Assembly: GCF_002002705.1 (NCBI RefSeq)
Contig: NZ_MUNS01000029.1
Coordinates: forward strand, 1 to 64,000
Length of the DNA stretch: 64,000 bases
Source of the DNA: Polaromonas sp. C04
Lineage (GTDB): Bacteria; Pseudomonadota; Gammaproteobacteria; Burkholderiales; Burkholderiaceae_C
Direction of reading: 5' to 3'
Under the pieces are notes generated by a model. The model had not been told where the DNA came from, made no database searches, and worked only from the letters and a program-made list of their open reading frames with translations. A program made the position numbers and the translations under genes. The stretch's first letter is position 1, and each line of letters begins with the position of its first letter. Shown here in pieces: positions 18,253 through 27,594 of this stretch.

Positions 18253-19356
18253 TTACGCCGCTCGGGCTTCGCTGTGCACGAACACGCGGGCATGGCGCGG
18301 TGTCAAGACCAGCGTTTCGCCTTCACGAAAGCCCAGTTCCCTGAATTGTTGCGCAGAAATCTGCGCCTCAATGACTTCATTGTCCATGTCTTGATGTGTG
18401 TCGGCCCGATTTAGTTCCAGCCGCGCCATGGGTCCGATCACGATGGCGCGGGTCAGCGTGGCGACGATGCCGGTGGCGCCGGGCGCGTAGCGCTGCACCT
18501 CCAGGTCATGCGGGCGCACGTAGGCCAGTGCCTGGGCATCCTGCGCGTCGGGGTGTTGCGGCGCGTGCAGCCGCAGGCCGCCCTGCGCTGCGCCAATCTG
18601 CATTTCGCCCTGGTGCGCACGGCCATGAAACAGGTTCACGCTGCCCAGAAAACCGTAGACGAACGGGCTGGCCGGGTGGTCCCAGACCTGCTGCGGCGAG
18701 CCAATCTGCTCGATGCGGCCCGCGTTCATCAGCACCACCCGGTCCGCTACCTCCAGCGCCTCTTCCTGGTCATGCGTGACGAAGATGCTGGTCACGTGCA
18801 GGTCGTCGTGCAGGCGGCGCAGCCAGCGGCGCAGTTCCTTGCGCACCTTGGCGTCGAGCGCGCCAAACGGCTCATCGAGCAGCAGCACGCGGGGCTCCAC
18901 CGCCAGCGCGCGTGCCAGCGCAATGCGCTGGCGCTGGCCACCCGAGAGCTGCGCCGGGTAGCGAGCGGCCAGCCAGTCGAGCTGCACCAGGTCCAGCAGC
19001 TCGTGCACCTTCTGTTTGATGTGCGCCTCGGATGGGCGCAGGCCGCGCGGTTTGACGCGCAGGCCAAAGGCCACGTTCTCGAACACCGTCATGTGGCGAA
19101 ACAGCGCGTAGTGCTGGAACACAAAGCCGACCTGGCGCTCGCGCACATGCACGTCAGTGGTGTCTTCGCCGCTGAACAGGACGCTGCCGGCATCGGGCGT
19201 CTCCAGCCCGGCGATGATGCGCAGCAGCGTGGTCTTGCCGCAGCCAGAGGGGCCCAGCAGCGCGACCAGTTCACCCGAATCGATGTCGAGGCTGACGTCG
19301 CTCAGCGCCTGGAAGCGGCCGAACTGCTTGCTGACGTGGCGGATTTCAATGCTCAT
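18253..19356 (-). CDS. cysA: Sulfate/thiosulfate ABC transporter ATPase
   Basis: This 367-residue protein is the nucleotide-binding subunit of the sulfate importer. Walker [10 protein letters not shown] is at about residues 35-43, the ABC signature LSGGQ at 137-141 and Walker B VLLLDEP at about 157-163; a C-terminal regulatory TOBE-type domain follows from about 240. The ATG at 19356 is set by the family start [13 protein letters not shown], four bases into the cysW end. It closes the operon sbp, hydrolase, cysT, cysW, cysA. Confidence 0.95.
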   Translation of the reverse strand: MSIEIRHVSKQFGRFQALSDVSLDIDSGELVALLGPSGCGKTTLLRIIAGLETPDAGSVLFSGEDTTDVHVRERQVGFVFQHYALFRHMTVFENVAFGLRVKPRGLRPSEAHIKQKVHELLDLVQLDWLAARYPAQLSGGQRQRIALARALAVEPRVLLLDEPFGALDAKVRKELRRWLRRLHDDLHVTSIFVTHDQEEALEVADRVVLMNAGRIEQIGSPQQVWDHPASPFVYGFLGSVNLFHGRAHQGEMQIGAAQGGLRLHAPQHPDAQDAQALAYVRPHDLEVQRYAPGATGIVATLTRAIVIGPMARLELNRADTHQDMDNEVIEAQISAQQFRELGFREGETLVLTPRHARVFVHSEARAA

Positions 19357-20228
19357 GGTGCTAATCTTTCTTCCTCGGCCGTAGCCCTGCGTTCGCGCGC
19401 CTGGCGCCACTCGACCACCGACTTGATGGCCAGCGTCAGCAGTGCCAGCAGGGCCAGCAGCGAGGCCACAGCGAACGCGGCCACCGACTGGTACTCGTTG
19501 TAGAGAATCTCCACGTGCAGCGGCAAGGTGTCGGTTTGCCCCCGGATATGGCCCGACACCACCGACACCGCTCCGAACTCGCCCATGGCCCGCGCGTTGC
19601 ACAGGATCACGCCATACAGCAGGCCCCACTTGATGTTGGGCAGCGTCACATGCCGGAAGGTCTGCCAGCCGGTGGCGCCAAGCACGATGGCGGCCAGTTC
19701 CTCGTCATTACCCTGGGCCTGCATCAGCGGGATCAGTTCGCGCGCAATGAAGGGAAAGGTCACGAACACCGTGGCCAGCACGATGCCCGGCACCGCGAAG
19801 ATGATCCGGATGCCGTGCGCCGCGAGCCACGGCCCGAACCAGCCCTGCGCGCCGAACAGCAGCACGTAGATCAGCCCCGCCACCACGGGCGAGACCGAGA
19901 ACGGCAGATCCACCAGCGTGGTCAGGAACGCCTTGCCGCGAAACTCGTACTTGGCAATGGCCCAGGCGGCCGCCACGCCGAACACCAGATTCAAAGGCAC
20001 CGCGATCGCCGCGGTAAGAAGCGTCAGCCGGATAGCCGACCCCGCATCGGGCTCGCGCAGCGCGGCCAGGTAGGCGCCCAGGCCCTTGCGCAGCGCCTCG
20101 GTGAACACCGCCGCCAGCGGCAGCGCGAGAAACAGCCCGATGAAGGCCAGCGCCAGGCCGAGCAGCGCGCGGCGCACCCACGCAGGCTCGGTGGTGACGA
20201 CTTGGGCCTGCGCACGCGCAGTGCTCAT
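19353..20228 (-). CDS. cysW: Sulfate ABC transporter permease CysW
   Basis: This 291-residue integral membrane protein has six predicted hydrophobic segments and the ATPase-coupling loop around [21 protein letters not shown]. It forms the sulfate channel with CysT. The ATG at 20228 overlaps the cysT stop as ATGA and starts MSTARAQAQ, which suits the family better than upstream in-frame starts. Its own stop overlaps the cysA start. Confidence 0.95.
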   Translation of the reverse strand: MSTARAQAQVVTTEPAWVRRALLGLALAFIGLFLALPLAAVFTEALRKGLGAYLAALREPDAGSAIRLTLLTAAIAVPLNLVFGVAAAWAIAKYEFRGKAFLTTLVDLPFSVSPVVAGLIYVLLFGAQGWFGPWLAAHGIRIIFAVPGIVLATVFVTFPFIARELIPLMQAQGNDEELAAIVLGATGWQTFRHVTLPNIKWGLLYGVILCNARAMGEFGAVSVVSGHIRGQTDTLPLHVEILYNEYQSVAAFAVASLLALLALLTLAIKSVVEWRQARERRATAEEERLAP

Positions 20229-21106
20229 GACGCGGCCTGCCGGCGCCGCTGCCAACCCTGCAAGCCATTGATGACCAGCAGCAGCACGAACGAGATCCCC
20301 AGCATCACCACCGCGACGGCCGTCGCGCCGGCATAGTCGTACTGCTCCAGCTTGCCGACGATGATGAGCGGGGTGATCTCGGACACCATGGGCATGTTGC
20401 CCGCGATGAAGATCACCGAGCCGTATTCACCGATGGCGCGCGCAAACGCCATGGCAAAGCCGGTCAGCAGCGCCGGCGCGACGGACGGGAAGATCACTCG
20501 GGTAAAGGTCTGCCAGCGCGTGGCGCCCAGGCAGGCGGCCGCTTCTTCCAGCTCCTGCTCGGCGTCTTCCAGCACCGGCTGCACCGTGCGCACCACGAAT
20601 GGCAGGCCGATGAAGATCAGCGCGATCACCACGCCCGCGGGCGTGAACGCGACTTTGATGCCCAGCGGATCCAGGTAGCGGCCGATCCAGCCATTGCCGG
20701 CCAGCAGCGCCGTGAGCGAAATGCCCGCCACGGCGGTGGGCAGCGCAAAGGGCAGATCCACCAGCGCGTCCACCACCTTCTTGCCTGCAAAGGGGTAGCG
20801 CACCAGCACCCAGGCCAGCAAAAAACCAAATACCGCGTTGACGCCGGCCGCCAGGAAAGAGGCGCCAAACGTCAGCCGGTACGAGGCCAGCACGCGCGGG
20901 GACGTTACTGCGCTCCAGAACGAAGCCCAGCTCAGCGTGAAGGTCTTGAACACGAGCGCCGACAGGGGAATCAGCACGATCAGGGCCAGGTACAGCACGG
21001 TGTAGCCCAGCGTGAGCCGAAAACCCGGCAGCGCGCGCCGCGCCGAACGTCGCCGCACGGGCTGGCCGACCGCGGGCAGCGGCCTGGACAGGGTCACTGC
21101 CGTCAT
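20225..21106 (-). CDS. cysT: Sulfate ABC transporter permease CysT (CysU)
   Basis: This 293-residue permease pairs with CysW. It shows the coupling loop [25 protein letters not shown] and the [11 protein letters not shown] motif typical of CysT. The ATG at 21106 overlaps the stop of the preceding hydrolase as ATGA, so the hydrolase belongs to the same transcript. The N-terminal cytoplasmic part is basic and short. In-frame codons further upstream lie inside the hydrolase and are rejected. Confidence 0.94.
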   Translation of the reverse strand: MTAVTLSRPLPAVGQPVRRRSARRALPGFRLTLGYTVLYLALIVLIPLSALVFKTFTLSWASFWSAVTSPRVLASYRLTFGASFLAAGVNAVFGFLLAWVLVRYPFAGKKVVDALVDLPFALPTAVAGISLTALLAGNGWIGRYLDPLGIKVAFTPAGVVIALIFIGLPFVVRTVQPVLEDAEQELEEAAACLGATRWQTFTRVIFPSVAPALLTGFAMAFARAIGEYGSVIFIAGNMPMVSEITPLIIVGKLEQYDYAGATAVAVVMLGISFVLLLVINGLQGWQRRRQAAS

Positions 21107-21690
21107 GCAGTTTCCAGCGACATCAGAACAGACCGGGAAGAAGCCGGGACCGCCAAGGCGGACTCGTCCGCCAGCGAGTGCAGCAGCGCCAGCCCCAGCG
21201 GCCATTCGCCATGCCCGGACTCGACATTGATGTGCCCGGCTGCCGGCAGCCGCACGAAATCGCTGCCCCAGGCGCGCGCATAGGCGCCGGCCAGGCGGAT
21301 CGGACAATAGGGGTCGTTGCCGCTGGCCACCAGGACGCTGCGATAAGGCAGCAGGCGATACGGCACGGGCGCAAAGTCCGCCAGCACGGCGCGCCGCTCG
21401 GGGTCGGCGGGTGCCACCAGCAGTGCGCCCTGAATGCGCGCGGCGGCCTCGGGCGGCAAATGCGTGGTGGCGATGCAGCCCAGGCTGTGCGCGGCGATCA
21501 GCACCGGGCCGGGCTGTGCCAGGATGGTGTTGGCAATCGACGCCACCCAGGCGCTACGCGCCGGCGTGATCCAGTCGTCCTGGCGCACGCGCTCGGCGCC
21601 CGGCAGCCGGTTGGCCCACAGGCTTTGCCAGTGGCTCGGCCCCGAGTCGCGCCAGCCCGGAACGATGATGATGCGCATGCTGCTTGCCAT
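21103..21690 (-). CDS. RBBP9/YdeN-family alpha/beta hydrolase within the sulfate operon
   Basis: This 195-residue serine hydrolase carries the DUF1234/RBBP9 marks [13 protein letters not shown] near the N-terminus and the nucleophile elbow IAAHSLGC with Ser69. SGNDPYC and [13 protein letters not shown] supply the acid and His. The ATG at 21690 gives [13 protein letters not shown]; earlier in-frame codons lack support. It overlaps cysT by four bases and lies between sbp and cysT, an unusual position for this family. Substrate unknown; a role in organosulfur ester use would be speculation. Confidence 0.85.
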   Translation of the reverse strand: MASSMRIIIVPGWRDSGPSHWQSLWANRLPGAERVRQDDWITPARSAWVASIANTILAQPGPVLIAAHSLGCIATTHLPPEAAARIQGALLVAPADPERRAVLADFAPVPYRLLPYRSVLVASGNDPYCPIRLAGAYARAWGSDFVRLPAAGHINVESGHGEWPLGLALLHSLADESALAVPASSRSVLMSLETA

Positions 21691-21739
21691 GGGTTGCTCT
21701 TTAAAGTGCACAGGTGAATTGCATTGTGCGAAGTCGATC

Positions 21740-21802
21740 AAAAATCTCAAAATAATATATTGTTGTTAATTTATATTAGATAAAGTTATTAACATCTCAT
21801 TG
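21740..21802 (-). promoter_or_regulatory. AT-rich promoter/operator region before the hydrolase-cysTWA genes
   Basis: A 60-base stretch of mostly A and T (for example ATAATATATTG and TTTATATTAG) interrupts otherwise GC-rich DNA between sbp and the hydrolase. AT-rich tracts of this kind are where CysB sites and sigma-70 promoters are usually found in cys operons, so a second promoter for hydrolase-cysTWA is likely here. No unambiguous -35/-10 pair was assigned. Confidence 0.4.
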
Positions 21803-21871
21803 GGCGGGAAATGATGGCTCTACGGGGCGCCTGGCTGCGCAAGCTCCAGCGCCGGGTTCTTGTCACGCCGG

Positions 21872-22888
21872 CTATTTGGGGCTGTAGATCTGGTCAAAGC
21901 TGGCGCCATCGGCAAAATGCGCCTGGTCGGCACGGCCCCAGCCACCAAACGCCTGGTCAACGGTGACCAATGCCAGCTTCGGAAACTGGCTGGCGTATTT
22001 GGCGCGCGCCTTGTCGCTGGTGGGCCGGTAATAGTTGCGCCCGGCAATGTCCTGGCCTTCGTCCGAGTACAGGTACTCCAGATAAGCCGTTGCCACCGCA
22101 CGCGTGCCCTTTTTATCGACGTTCTTGTCCACCAGTGCCACGGTCGGCTCGGCCAGCACGCTGATGCTGGGCACGACGATCTGGAATTTGTCGGCCCCGA
22201 ACTCCTTCAGCGCCAGGAAGGCTTCGTTCTCCCAGGCCAGCAGCACGTCGCCCACATTGCGCTGCACGAAGGTGATGGTCGAGCCGCGCGCGCCCGTATC
22301 GAGCACGGGCACGTTCTTGTACAGCCGGCCGACAAATTCCTTGGCCTTGGCGTCACCGCCGAATTTGCGCCGCGCAAACTCCCACGCGGCCAGGTAGTTC
22401 CAGCGCGCGCCGCCCGAGGTCTTGGGATTGGGCGTGATCACGGCCACGCCGGGTTTGATGAGATCGTCCCAGTCCTTGATGCCCTTGGGATTGCCCTTGC
22501 GCACCAGGAACACGATGGTCGAGGTGTAGGGCGCCGAGTTGTGCGGCAGGCGCTTTTGCCAGTCCTTGGGAAGCAGCCCGCCGTGGCTGGCCAGCGCGTC
22601 CACATCGCCGGCCAGCGCCAGCGTCACCACATCGGCGTCGAGACCGTCGATCACCGAGCGGGCCTGCTTGCCCGAGCCGCCGTGCGACTGCCTGATCGTC
22701 ACATCCTGCCCAGTTTTGGCTTTCCAGTATTTGGCAAAGGCCGCGTTGTAATCCACATAGAGCTCGCGCGTCGGGTCGTACGACACGTTGAGTAAAGTCA
22801 CAAGCTGCTGGGCGCGCGCGATGGAGGTCAGCGCGCCTGATACGGCAAAGGCGAGTGGCAGAGAAATGAAGTGGCGGCGTTGCGTCAT
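21872..22888 (-). CDS. sbp: Periplasmic sulfate-binding protein
   Basis: This 338-residue protein has an N-terminal signal peptide (cleavage near SIARAQ) and the sulfate/thiosulfate-binding signatures [25 protein letters not shown] and GRNYYRPTS. It delivers sulfate to CysTWA. GGAAG lies before the ATG at 22888. Thiosulfate-binding CysP is a close relative; the ARWNYLAAW segment fits Sbp. It is upstream of the hydrolase and permease genes on the same strand, 181 bases away. Confidence 0.93.
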   Translation of the reverse strand: MTQRRHFISLPLAFAVSGALTSIARAQQLVTLLNVSYDPTRELYVDYNAAFAKYWKAKTGQDVTIRQSHGGSGKQARSVIDGLDADVVTLALAGDVDALASHGGLLPKDWQKRLPHNSAPYTSTIVFLVRKGNPKGIKDWDDLIKPGVAVITPNPKTSGGARWNYLAAWEFARRKFGGDAKAKEFVGRLYKNVPVLDTGARGSTITFVQRNVGDVLLAWENEAFLALKEFGADKFQIVVPSISVLAEPTVALVDKNVDKKGTRAVATAYLEYLYSDEGQDIAGRNYYRPTSDKARAKYASQFPKLALVTVDQAFGGWGRADQAHFADGASFDQIYSPK

Positions 22889-23127
22889 GTGCTTCCTGTT
22901 CCAGACATTGCGAAAATTGCAATGAAGGAATTCTGGAAGCGGTTTGCGAAAAACGGAACGAACAAGATTTCAGTTACTCATGCCGAAATCATCTCAAGAC
23001 AGAACCACCTATTTTCAAGCGATTCAGGGGCACAGCCCGCGCCTGTCGTGCGCAGTCAGCTATTGAAATTGGAGCGAGCGGGCAGCGAGTCGCCGCCGGG
23101 AGCGGATGACAAAGCGGAACAGGAAGA

Positions 23128-23151
23128 GCGCCCGCGCTGCACGGCGGGCGC
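23128..23151 (-). terminator. Possible terminator of the peroxiredoxin gene
   Basis: An 8-bp GC-only stem (GCGCCCGC with GCGGGCGC) around an 8-base loop follows the stop at 23161, and on the minus strand is trailed by TCTTCCTGTTCC. The T-run is poor, so stopping may be partial. The rest of the 272-base gap up to sbp holds no gene and no clear motif. Confidence 0.5.
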
Positions 23152-23160
23152 CTGAAGTGC

Positions 23161-23802
23161 TTACTTGTTGGGCTGCGGCGTCATGCGCAGATACGGCTTG
23201 ACCGCCTTGAATCCCTTGGGAAAGCGCTGGGCCAGCTCGGCCGGATCCTGGATGCTGGGCACGATCACCACATCATCGCCATCCTTCCAGTTGACCGGCG
23301 TCGCCACCTTGTAGTTGTCAGTGAGCTGCAGCGAGTCGATCACGCGCAGGATCTCGTCAAAGTTGCGCCCGGTGCTGGCCGGGTAGGTGATGGTGGCGCG
23401 GATGACCTTCTTCGGGTCGATGATGAACACGCTGCGTACTGTGGCATTGGCCAGCGAGTTCGGGTGGATCATGTCATACAGCGTCGCAACTTTCTTGTCG
23501 GCATCGGCCAGGATGGGAAAGTTGACCGTGGTGTTCTGGGTTTCGTTGATGTCGCTGATCCACTTTTCGTGCGAATCCAGCGGGTCGACGCTCACGGCAA
23601 TGGCCTTGGCACCGCGCTTGGCGAAGTCACCCGACAGCGCGGCCGTCTTGCCCAGTTCGGTGGTGCACACCGGCGTGAAGTCGGCCGGATGCGAGAACAG
23701 CACCACCCACGAATCGCCAGCCCATTTGTGAAACGAGATGGGACCCGCGGTGGAATCCTGGGTGAAATCAGGGGCCGTGTCGCCGAGTCTGAGAGTCGTC
23801 AT
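23161..23802 (-). CDS. 1-Cys peroxiredoxin (Prx6 class)
   Basis: This 213-residue peroxidase has the active-site block SHPADFTPVCTTE with peroxidatic Cys46. The long C-terminal domain with PVNWKDGDDVVI is typical of Prx6-type enzymes that lack a resolving cysteine; no second conserved Cys is present. It reduces peroxides in the cytosol. AGGAG lies seven bases before the ATG. The gene is separate from the sulfate operon, though on the same strand. Confidence 0.92.
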   Translation of the reverse strand: MTTLRLGDTAPDFTQDSTAGPISFHKWAGDSWVVLFSHPADFTPVCTTELGKTAALSGDFAKRGAKAIAVSVDPLDSHEKWISDINETQNTTVNFPILADADKKVATLYDMIHPNSLANATVRSVFIIDPKKVIRATITYPASTGRNFDEILRVIDSLQLTDNYKVATPVNWKDGDDVVIVPSIQDPAELAQRFPKGFKAVKPYLRMTPQPNK

Positions 23803-23900
23803 GGTTTACTCCTTTTGGTTGGTTGATGACTTAACCATCTATTGTGGTGAGTGCCCCGCGAAATTCAAACAACACTATTTTTATATAACGAATTTTGAGT

Positions 23901-24059
23901 TCACCGTCCTCCGTAATAACCCCGCCCATAGTAGCCATGACCATGGTAACCGGGGCTCACAACCACGGCAGGGCCATAGGCACCGTAGGGGCCGTAAGGG
24001 ACGATCGCACAACCGGTGAGGGAGGCGGCAAGCGCGATAACCAGGATTGCAATTTTCAT
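23901..24059 (-). CDS. Small Gly/Tyr-rich lipoprotein
   Basis: A 52-residue peptide begins at the ATG at 24059, with GGAG nine bases upstream. Its signal peptide ends in the lipobox LTGC (Cys17), and the mature part is a repeat of Gly, Tyr, Pro and His (GPYGAYGP, HGHGYYGRGYYGG). Such short glycine/tyrosine-rich lipoproteins are common and uncharacterised in Burkholderiales. Role unknown; surface or stress-related exposure is a guess. Confidence 0.7.
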   Translation of the reverse strand: MKIAILVIALAASLTGCAIVPYGPYGAYGPAVVVSPGYHGHGYYGRGYYGGR

Positions 24060-24186
24060 GAAGAGACTCCAATTGGTGATGTCCAATTAACGCCCGAGCC
24101 GACACCCGCGCGTACGACCGGCCCTGTGAAGTCCTGTAAAGCTCCATGAAGAGTGTTGCGGGCAGCTACCTCACCCACAATGCCTG

Positions 24187-25083
24187 TCACCGGCCTGGCA
24201 GGTTGTCGCCGAGAAAATCCAGAAAGGTCCGCACCGCGGGCAGCAGGCCGCGCCGCGACGGGAACACCGCATGCACCACGGCGGGCGGCGGCTCCCAGCC
24301 GGGCAGCACGGAGATCAGCCGCCCGTCCTGCAATTCGTCGCGGCACATGTAGTCGGGCAGTATGCAAAAGCCGACTGCGGCCAGCACGGCGAACTTGAGT
24401 GTGAGCAAATCGTCCGCCACAAAGCGCGGCTGGTGCTGGAAAAGATGCTCGGCGCCGCCGGGACCCAGCAGCTTCCAGCTCATGCGGCCGTCGCTGGCGG
24501 ACATGGCCACCGTGTCGAGCCGCGCCAGATCGTCGGGCACCGCGGGCCGCTGCTGGCGCTCCAATAGCGCCGGGCTGGCCACCAGCAGGCTTTGGGTGGT
24601 GCCAAGATGCTTGACGACCAGGCTGCCGCTGTCGGCCGTGGACGGGCGCACGCGCAGGGCCACGTCCACCCCGTCTTGCACCAGATCCACCACCCGGTTG
24701 CTGACCTCCATGTCCAGCCTGACCTGCGGATGCCGCGCCAGGAATTGCGGCAGGATCGGCCCGAGCACGGTCTGCGCCAGCGTCACCGGGCAGGTCACAT
24801 GGATGGTGCCGCGCGGCTCGCTCTGCGCCTGCGCCACGGCGTCGTCGGCCGCCCGGGCTTCGTCACACATGGCAACACAGTGGCGGTAATAAACCTCGCC
24901 TACGGCGGTCAGCGAGAGCTTGCGCGTGGTGCGCTGCAGCAAGCGCACGCCGAGCCGGCTCTCCAGGTCGGCGACACGTCGCGACAGCCGTGATTTGGGC
25001 AAACCCAGCGTGCGCCCCGCCGCCGCAAAGCCACCGGAGGCCACCACCTCGGTGAAGTACAGCATGTCATTCAAGTCTTGCAT
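24187..25083 (-). CDS. LysR-family transcriptional regulator divergent from azoR
   Basis: This 298-residue LTTR has its winged helix at about residues 18-48 (GGFAAAGRTLGLPKSRLSRRVADLE) and a ligand-binding domain from about 90. It is transcribed away from azoR. A perfect palindrome begins 13 bases before its ATG, and a second inverted pair lies closer to azoR, which fits autorepression plus control of the azoreductase. Relatives of this subgroup control quinone or electrophile reductases; the inducer is not known. Confidence 0.9.
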   Translation of the reverse strand: MQDLNDMLYFTEVVASGGFAAAGRTLGLPKSRLSRRVADLESRLGVRLLQRTTRKLSLTAVGEVYYRHCVAMCDEARAADDAVAQAQSEPRGTIHVTCPVTLAQTVLGPILPQFLARHPQVRLDMEVSNRVVDLVQDGVDVALRVRPSTADSGSLVVKHLGTTQSLLVASPALLERQQRPAVPDDLARLDTVAMSASDGRMSWKLLGPGGAEHLFQHQPRFVADDLLTLKFAVLAAVGFCILPDYMCRDELQDGRLISVLPGWEPPPAVVHAVFPSRRGLLPAVRTFLDFLGDNLPGR

Positions 25084-25095
25084 GGAAAAGCCCTT

Positions 25096-25117
25096 ATTGT
25101 TCTACTGGTAGAACAAT
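25096..25117. promoter_or_regulatory. Perfect palindrome, likely LysR operator
   Basis: ATTGTTCTAC and its exact complement GTAGAACAAT are separated by two bases, a 22-bp palindrome 13 bases upstream of the LysR gene start. It overlaps where its own promoter would be expected, which suggests autorepression. Confidence 0.7.
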
Positions 25118-25135
25118 CTATCGCAATTCCATCGA

Positions 25136-25151
25136 CTTATCAACAAATAAG
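25136..25151. promoter_or_regulatory. Second inverted pair in the LysR/azoR gap
   Basis: CTTAT and ATAAG are separated by six bases and lie between the palindrome and azoR. This could be a weaker LysR half-site pair or part of the azoR promoter. Confidence 0.4.
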
Positions 25152-25254
25152 TTCACCTGCACAATCTATGCATGGCGTTTGACGTGATCTGCGGAACAGT
25201 CCGCAGTCGCACCGCCACTCGTTCTATCCAACTTCAATTCAAGGAACACGCATC

Positions 25255-25902
25255 ATGAAACTGCTACACATTGACTCCAGCGTTTTGGGCGGCAACTCGG
25301 TTTCCCGCCAACTGACCGCCGAAATCGTGGCCGACTGGCGCAAGGCTCATCCCCACACGACCGTCGAGTACCTCGACCTCGCGGTGGACACCCCCAACCA
25401 TTTCAGCGCCGACGCGCTCGGCATCAAGGTCGGCGTCCAGGCCCAGCCGACCGAAGCCCAGCGCCGTGAAAACGAAGTGTCCGAGCGGTTGGTGACCCAG
25501 TTCCTCGCCGCCGATGTGATCGTGGTGGGTGCTCCCCTGTACAACTTCTCGGTGCCGAGTCAGCTCAAGGCCTGGATCGACCGTATTGCGCAGGCCGGCC
25601 GCACGTTTACCTACACCGAAAAAGGCCCGGTCGGTCTGGCCACAGGCAAGACCGTGATCGTGGCCTCCAGCCGCGGTGGCGTGTATTCCACCAGCGAGGG
25701 TGGCCGCGCCATGGAACACCAGGAAAGCTACCTGCAGACGGTGTTCGGCTTCTTCGGCATCACCGACGTGCGCTTCGTGCGCGCCGAGGGCGTCGCCATG
25801 GGCGAAGCCCAGAAGTCCGCGGCACTGGCCGCCGCCGGCCTGGACATCAAGGCCCTGATCGCCGATGCGGCGAATCAGCCGCAGGCCGCCATCGCAGCCT
25901 GA
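25255..25902 (+). CDS. azoR: FMN-dependent NADH-azoreductase
   Basis: This 215-residue flavodoxin-fold enzyme starts [20 protein letters not shown] and contains the FMN-binding segment [23 protein letters not shown], both diagnostic of AzoR. It reduces azo compounds and quinones by two electrons using NADH. It is divergent from a LysR regulator and followed by a strong terminator, so it is probably a single-gene unit. The spacing GGAA-N7-ATG provides a ribosome site. Confidence 0.92.
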   Translation: MKLLHIDSSVLGGNSVSRQLTAEIVADWRKAHPHTTVEYLDLAVDTPNHFSADALGIKVGVQAQPTEAQRRENEVSERLVTQFLAADVIVVGAPLYNFSVPSQLKAWIDRIAQAGRTFTYTEKGPVGLATGKTVIVASSRGGVYSTSEGGRAMEHQESYLQTVFGFFGITDVRFVRAEGVAMGEAQKSAALAAAGLDIKALIADAANQPQAAIAA

Positions 25903-25921
25903 CGCCTGCCTGGTGCGCACA

Positions 25922-25948
25922 AAAAAAGCCCGCATAGCGGGCTTTTTT
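25922..25948 (+). terminator. Strong bidirectional terminator after azoR
   Basis: The stem AAAAAAGCCCGC pairs with GCGGGCTTTTTT around the loop ATA. It has T-runs on both strands and so can serve azoR and the convergent FMN reductase gene. Confidence 0.93.
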
Positions 25949-25977
25949 CGTAGGGAGCGGCACGTGGCCGCCGCCAA

Positions 25978-26532
25978 TCAGGCGTTGTGAATTTTCACCC
26001 AGGCCACAAACTGGTCCACCCAGCCTTGCAGGAATTTTTTCGTGTCCTCAATGCCAATGTTGCCGGCGGCATCGAACAGGCCTTGCTTGGCCTGCACGAA
26101 GGCTTCGGGCTGACCCAGCGTGGGCACGTTCAGGTAGGCCAGCACATTGCGCAGGTGCTGCTGCGCCAGGGCCGTGCCGATCGCGCCGACCGAAATGCCG
26201 ATCACGCCAGCCGGCTTGCCGGCCCATGCGCTTTGCCCGTAGGGACGTGAGGCATGGTCGATCGCGTTCTTGAGCACGCCCGGCATCGAGCGGTTGTATT
26301 CCGGCGTAACAAACAACACGCCCTGGGCGGCCTGGATTTCCGACTTCAGGCGCTTCACGCTGGCCGCCTGGTTCGCGTCATCATCCTGGTTGTACAGGGG
26401 CAAATCGTCGATCCGCACCTGCGTGAAGGTGAAATCCTTGGGCGCCATGCCAGTCAGCGCATGCGCCAGTTTCTTGTTGAACGAGTCCTTGCGCAGGCTG
26501 CCAACGATCAGGGCAATGTTGTATTGGCTCAT
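25978..26532 (-). CDS. NADPH-dependent FMN reductase (ChrR/YieF-like)
   Basis: This 184-residue flavodoxin-fold oxidoreductase opens IALIVGSLRKDSFNKKLAHAL, the FMN phosphate loop of the NADPH-dependent FMN reductase family. It continues with VTPEYNRSMPGVLKNAIDHASRP, the hallmark of ChrR/YieF-type quinone and chromate reductases. It is convergent with azoR across the shared terminator. Two related flavin reductases side by side suggest a local quinone- or electrophile-detoxifying unit. GGAGG precedes the ATG. Confidence 0.9.
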   Translation of the reverse strand: MSQYNIALIVGSLRKDSFNKKLAHALTGMAPKDFTFTQVRIDDLPLYNQDDDANQAASVKRLKSEIQAAQGVLFVTPEYNRSMPGVLKNAIDHASRPYGQSAWAGKPAGVIGISVGAIGTALAQQHLRNVLAYLNVPTLGQPEAFVQAKQGLFDAAGNIGIEDTKKFLQGWVDQFVAWVKIHNA

Positions 26533-26625
26533 GAGGCCTCCAGTTAAAAATTGAACGGTGGGAAAACCGAAGGGCCATTATGCGGCGGCGGCCACCCACC
26601 TGCACCGGCAGGCCGGCCCGGGCCG

Positions 26626-27594
26626 TCACCCCGATGGGCCCGGCGCCTCGATCTCGGCGCCGTGCGACACCACCGCCTCCTCGCCAATCAGCCCGCGCGG
26701 GCGAAACACCAGCATCAGCATCAGCAGCAGCCCGATCAGCATGATTTGCGCGGCACCACCCTTGACCTGCAGCGTGGCGGGCAACAGTACCTGGGCAGCA
26801 CTGCCGCTCAGCGTCCACACGGCCCACATCAGTACGGCGCCCAGCACCGCGCCCTTGTTGTTGCCACTGCCGCCGACGATCAGCATGCTCCAGATCTGGA
26901 AGGTCAGAATGGGCAAAAAATCCTCCGGGCTGATGAAGCCGATGAAACTGGCGTAGAGTGCGCCGCCCAGTCCCATGATGGCCGAGCCGATGACAAAGGA
27001 CTGCAGGCGGAAGCCGAAGGCATTCTTGCCGAGCGAGGCGGCGGCCTGCTCGTCCTCGCGGATCGCCTTGAGCACCCGGCCCCAGGGCGAGCGCACCATG
27101 GCTTCCAGCGCGCCAAAAAGAACCAGCACGACGACAATCATCAACGCGAGCATCAGCAGGTTGCGGCTGAACACGCCATCCATCAGGCCGGGAAGCGGCC
27201 GCGGAATGCTGGTGACGCCCTGGCTACCACCGGTGAGAAGGTGTGCGTTGAGTGCGATCAACTGCAGGATGCTGCCGATGCCGATGGTGACGATCGCGAG
27301 GTAGTCCTCGCGCAGGCGCAGCGTCGGAATGCCGACGATGAAGGCCACCAGTCCCGAAGCCACGACGCTGCCGGCCAGCCCCACCACGAACGGCAGGCCA
27401 TAACCGCCCAGATGGCTCGCATAGGGTGGCCCGCACAGGATCGCAAAGGCGTAAGCGCCCACGAGAAAGAAGCCCGACACGCCGATGTTGAACAGGCCCG
27501 TGTAACCCCATTGCAGGTTCAGCCCCAGGCAGACAACGATGAAGACCAGCGCCTGGATCAGGAAAAACACGAGGTAGGACGTGACGCCGGTCAT
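26626..27594 (-). CDS. livM: Branched-chain amino acid ABC transporter permease LivM
   Basis: This 322-residue membrane protein has about eight hydrophobic segments, the family block GYTGLFNIGVSGFFLVGAY, and a coupling loop around VRSPWGRVLKAIREDEQAA. It pairs with LivH to form the transmembrane path. The ATG at 27594 overlaps the livH stop as ATGA. It is the last gene of livK-G-F-H-M as transcribed. Similar clusters also move urea or other amides, but the order and sequence suit amino acids. Confidence 0.92.
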   Translation of the reverse strand: MTGVTSYLVFFLIQALVFIVVCLGLNLQWGYTGLFNIGVSGFFLVGAYAFAILCGPPYASHLGGYGLPFVVGLAGSVVASGLVAFIVGIPTLRLREDYLAIVTIGIGSILQLIALNAHLLTGGSQGVTSIPRPLPGLMDGVFSRNLLMLALMIVVVLVLFGALEAMVRSPWGRVLKAIREDEQAAASLGKNAFGFRLQSFVIGSAIMGLGGALYASFIGFISPEDFLPILTFQIWSMLIVGGSGNNKGAVLGAVLMWAVWTLSGSAAQVLLPATLQVKGGAAQIMLIGLLLMLMLVFRPRGLIGEEAVVSHGAEIEAPGPSG

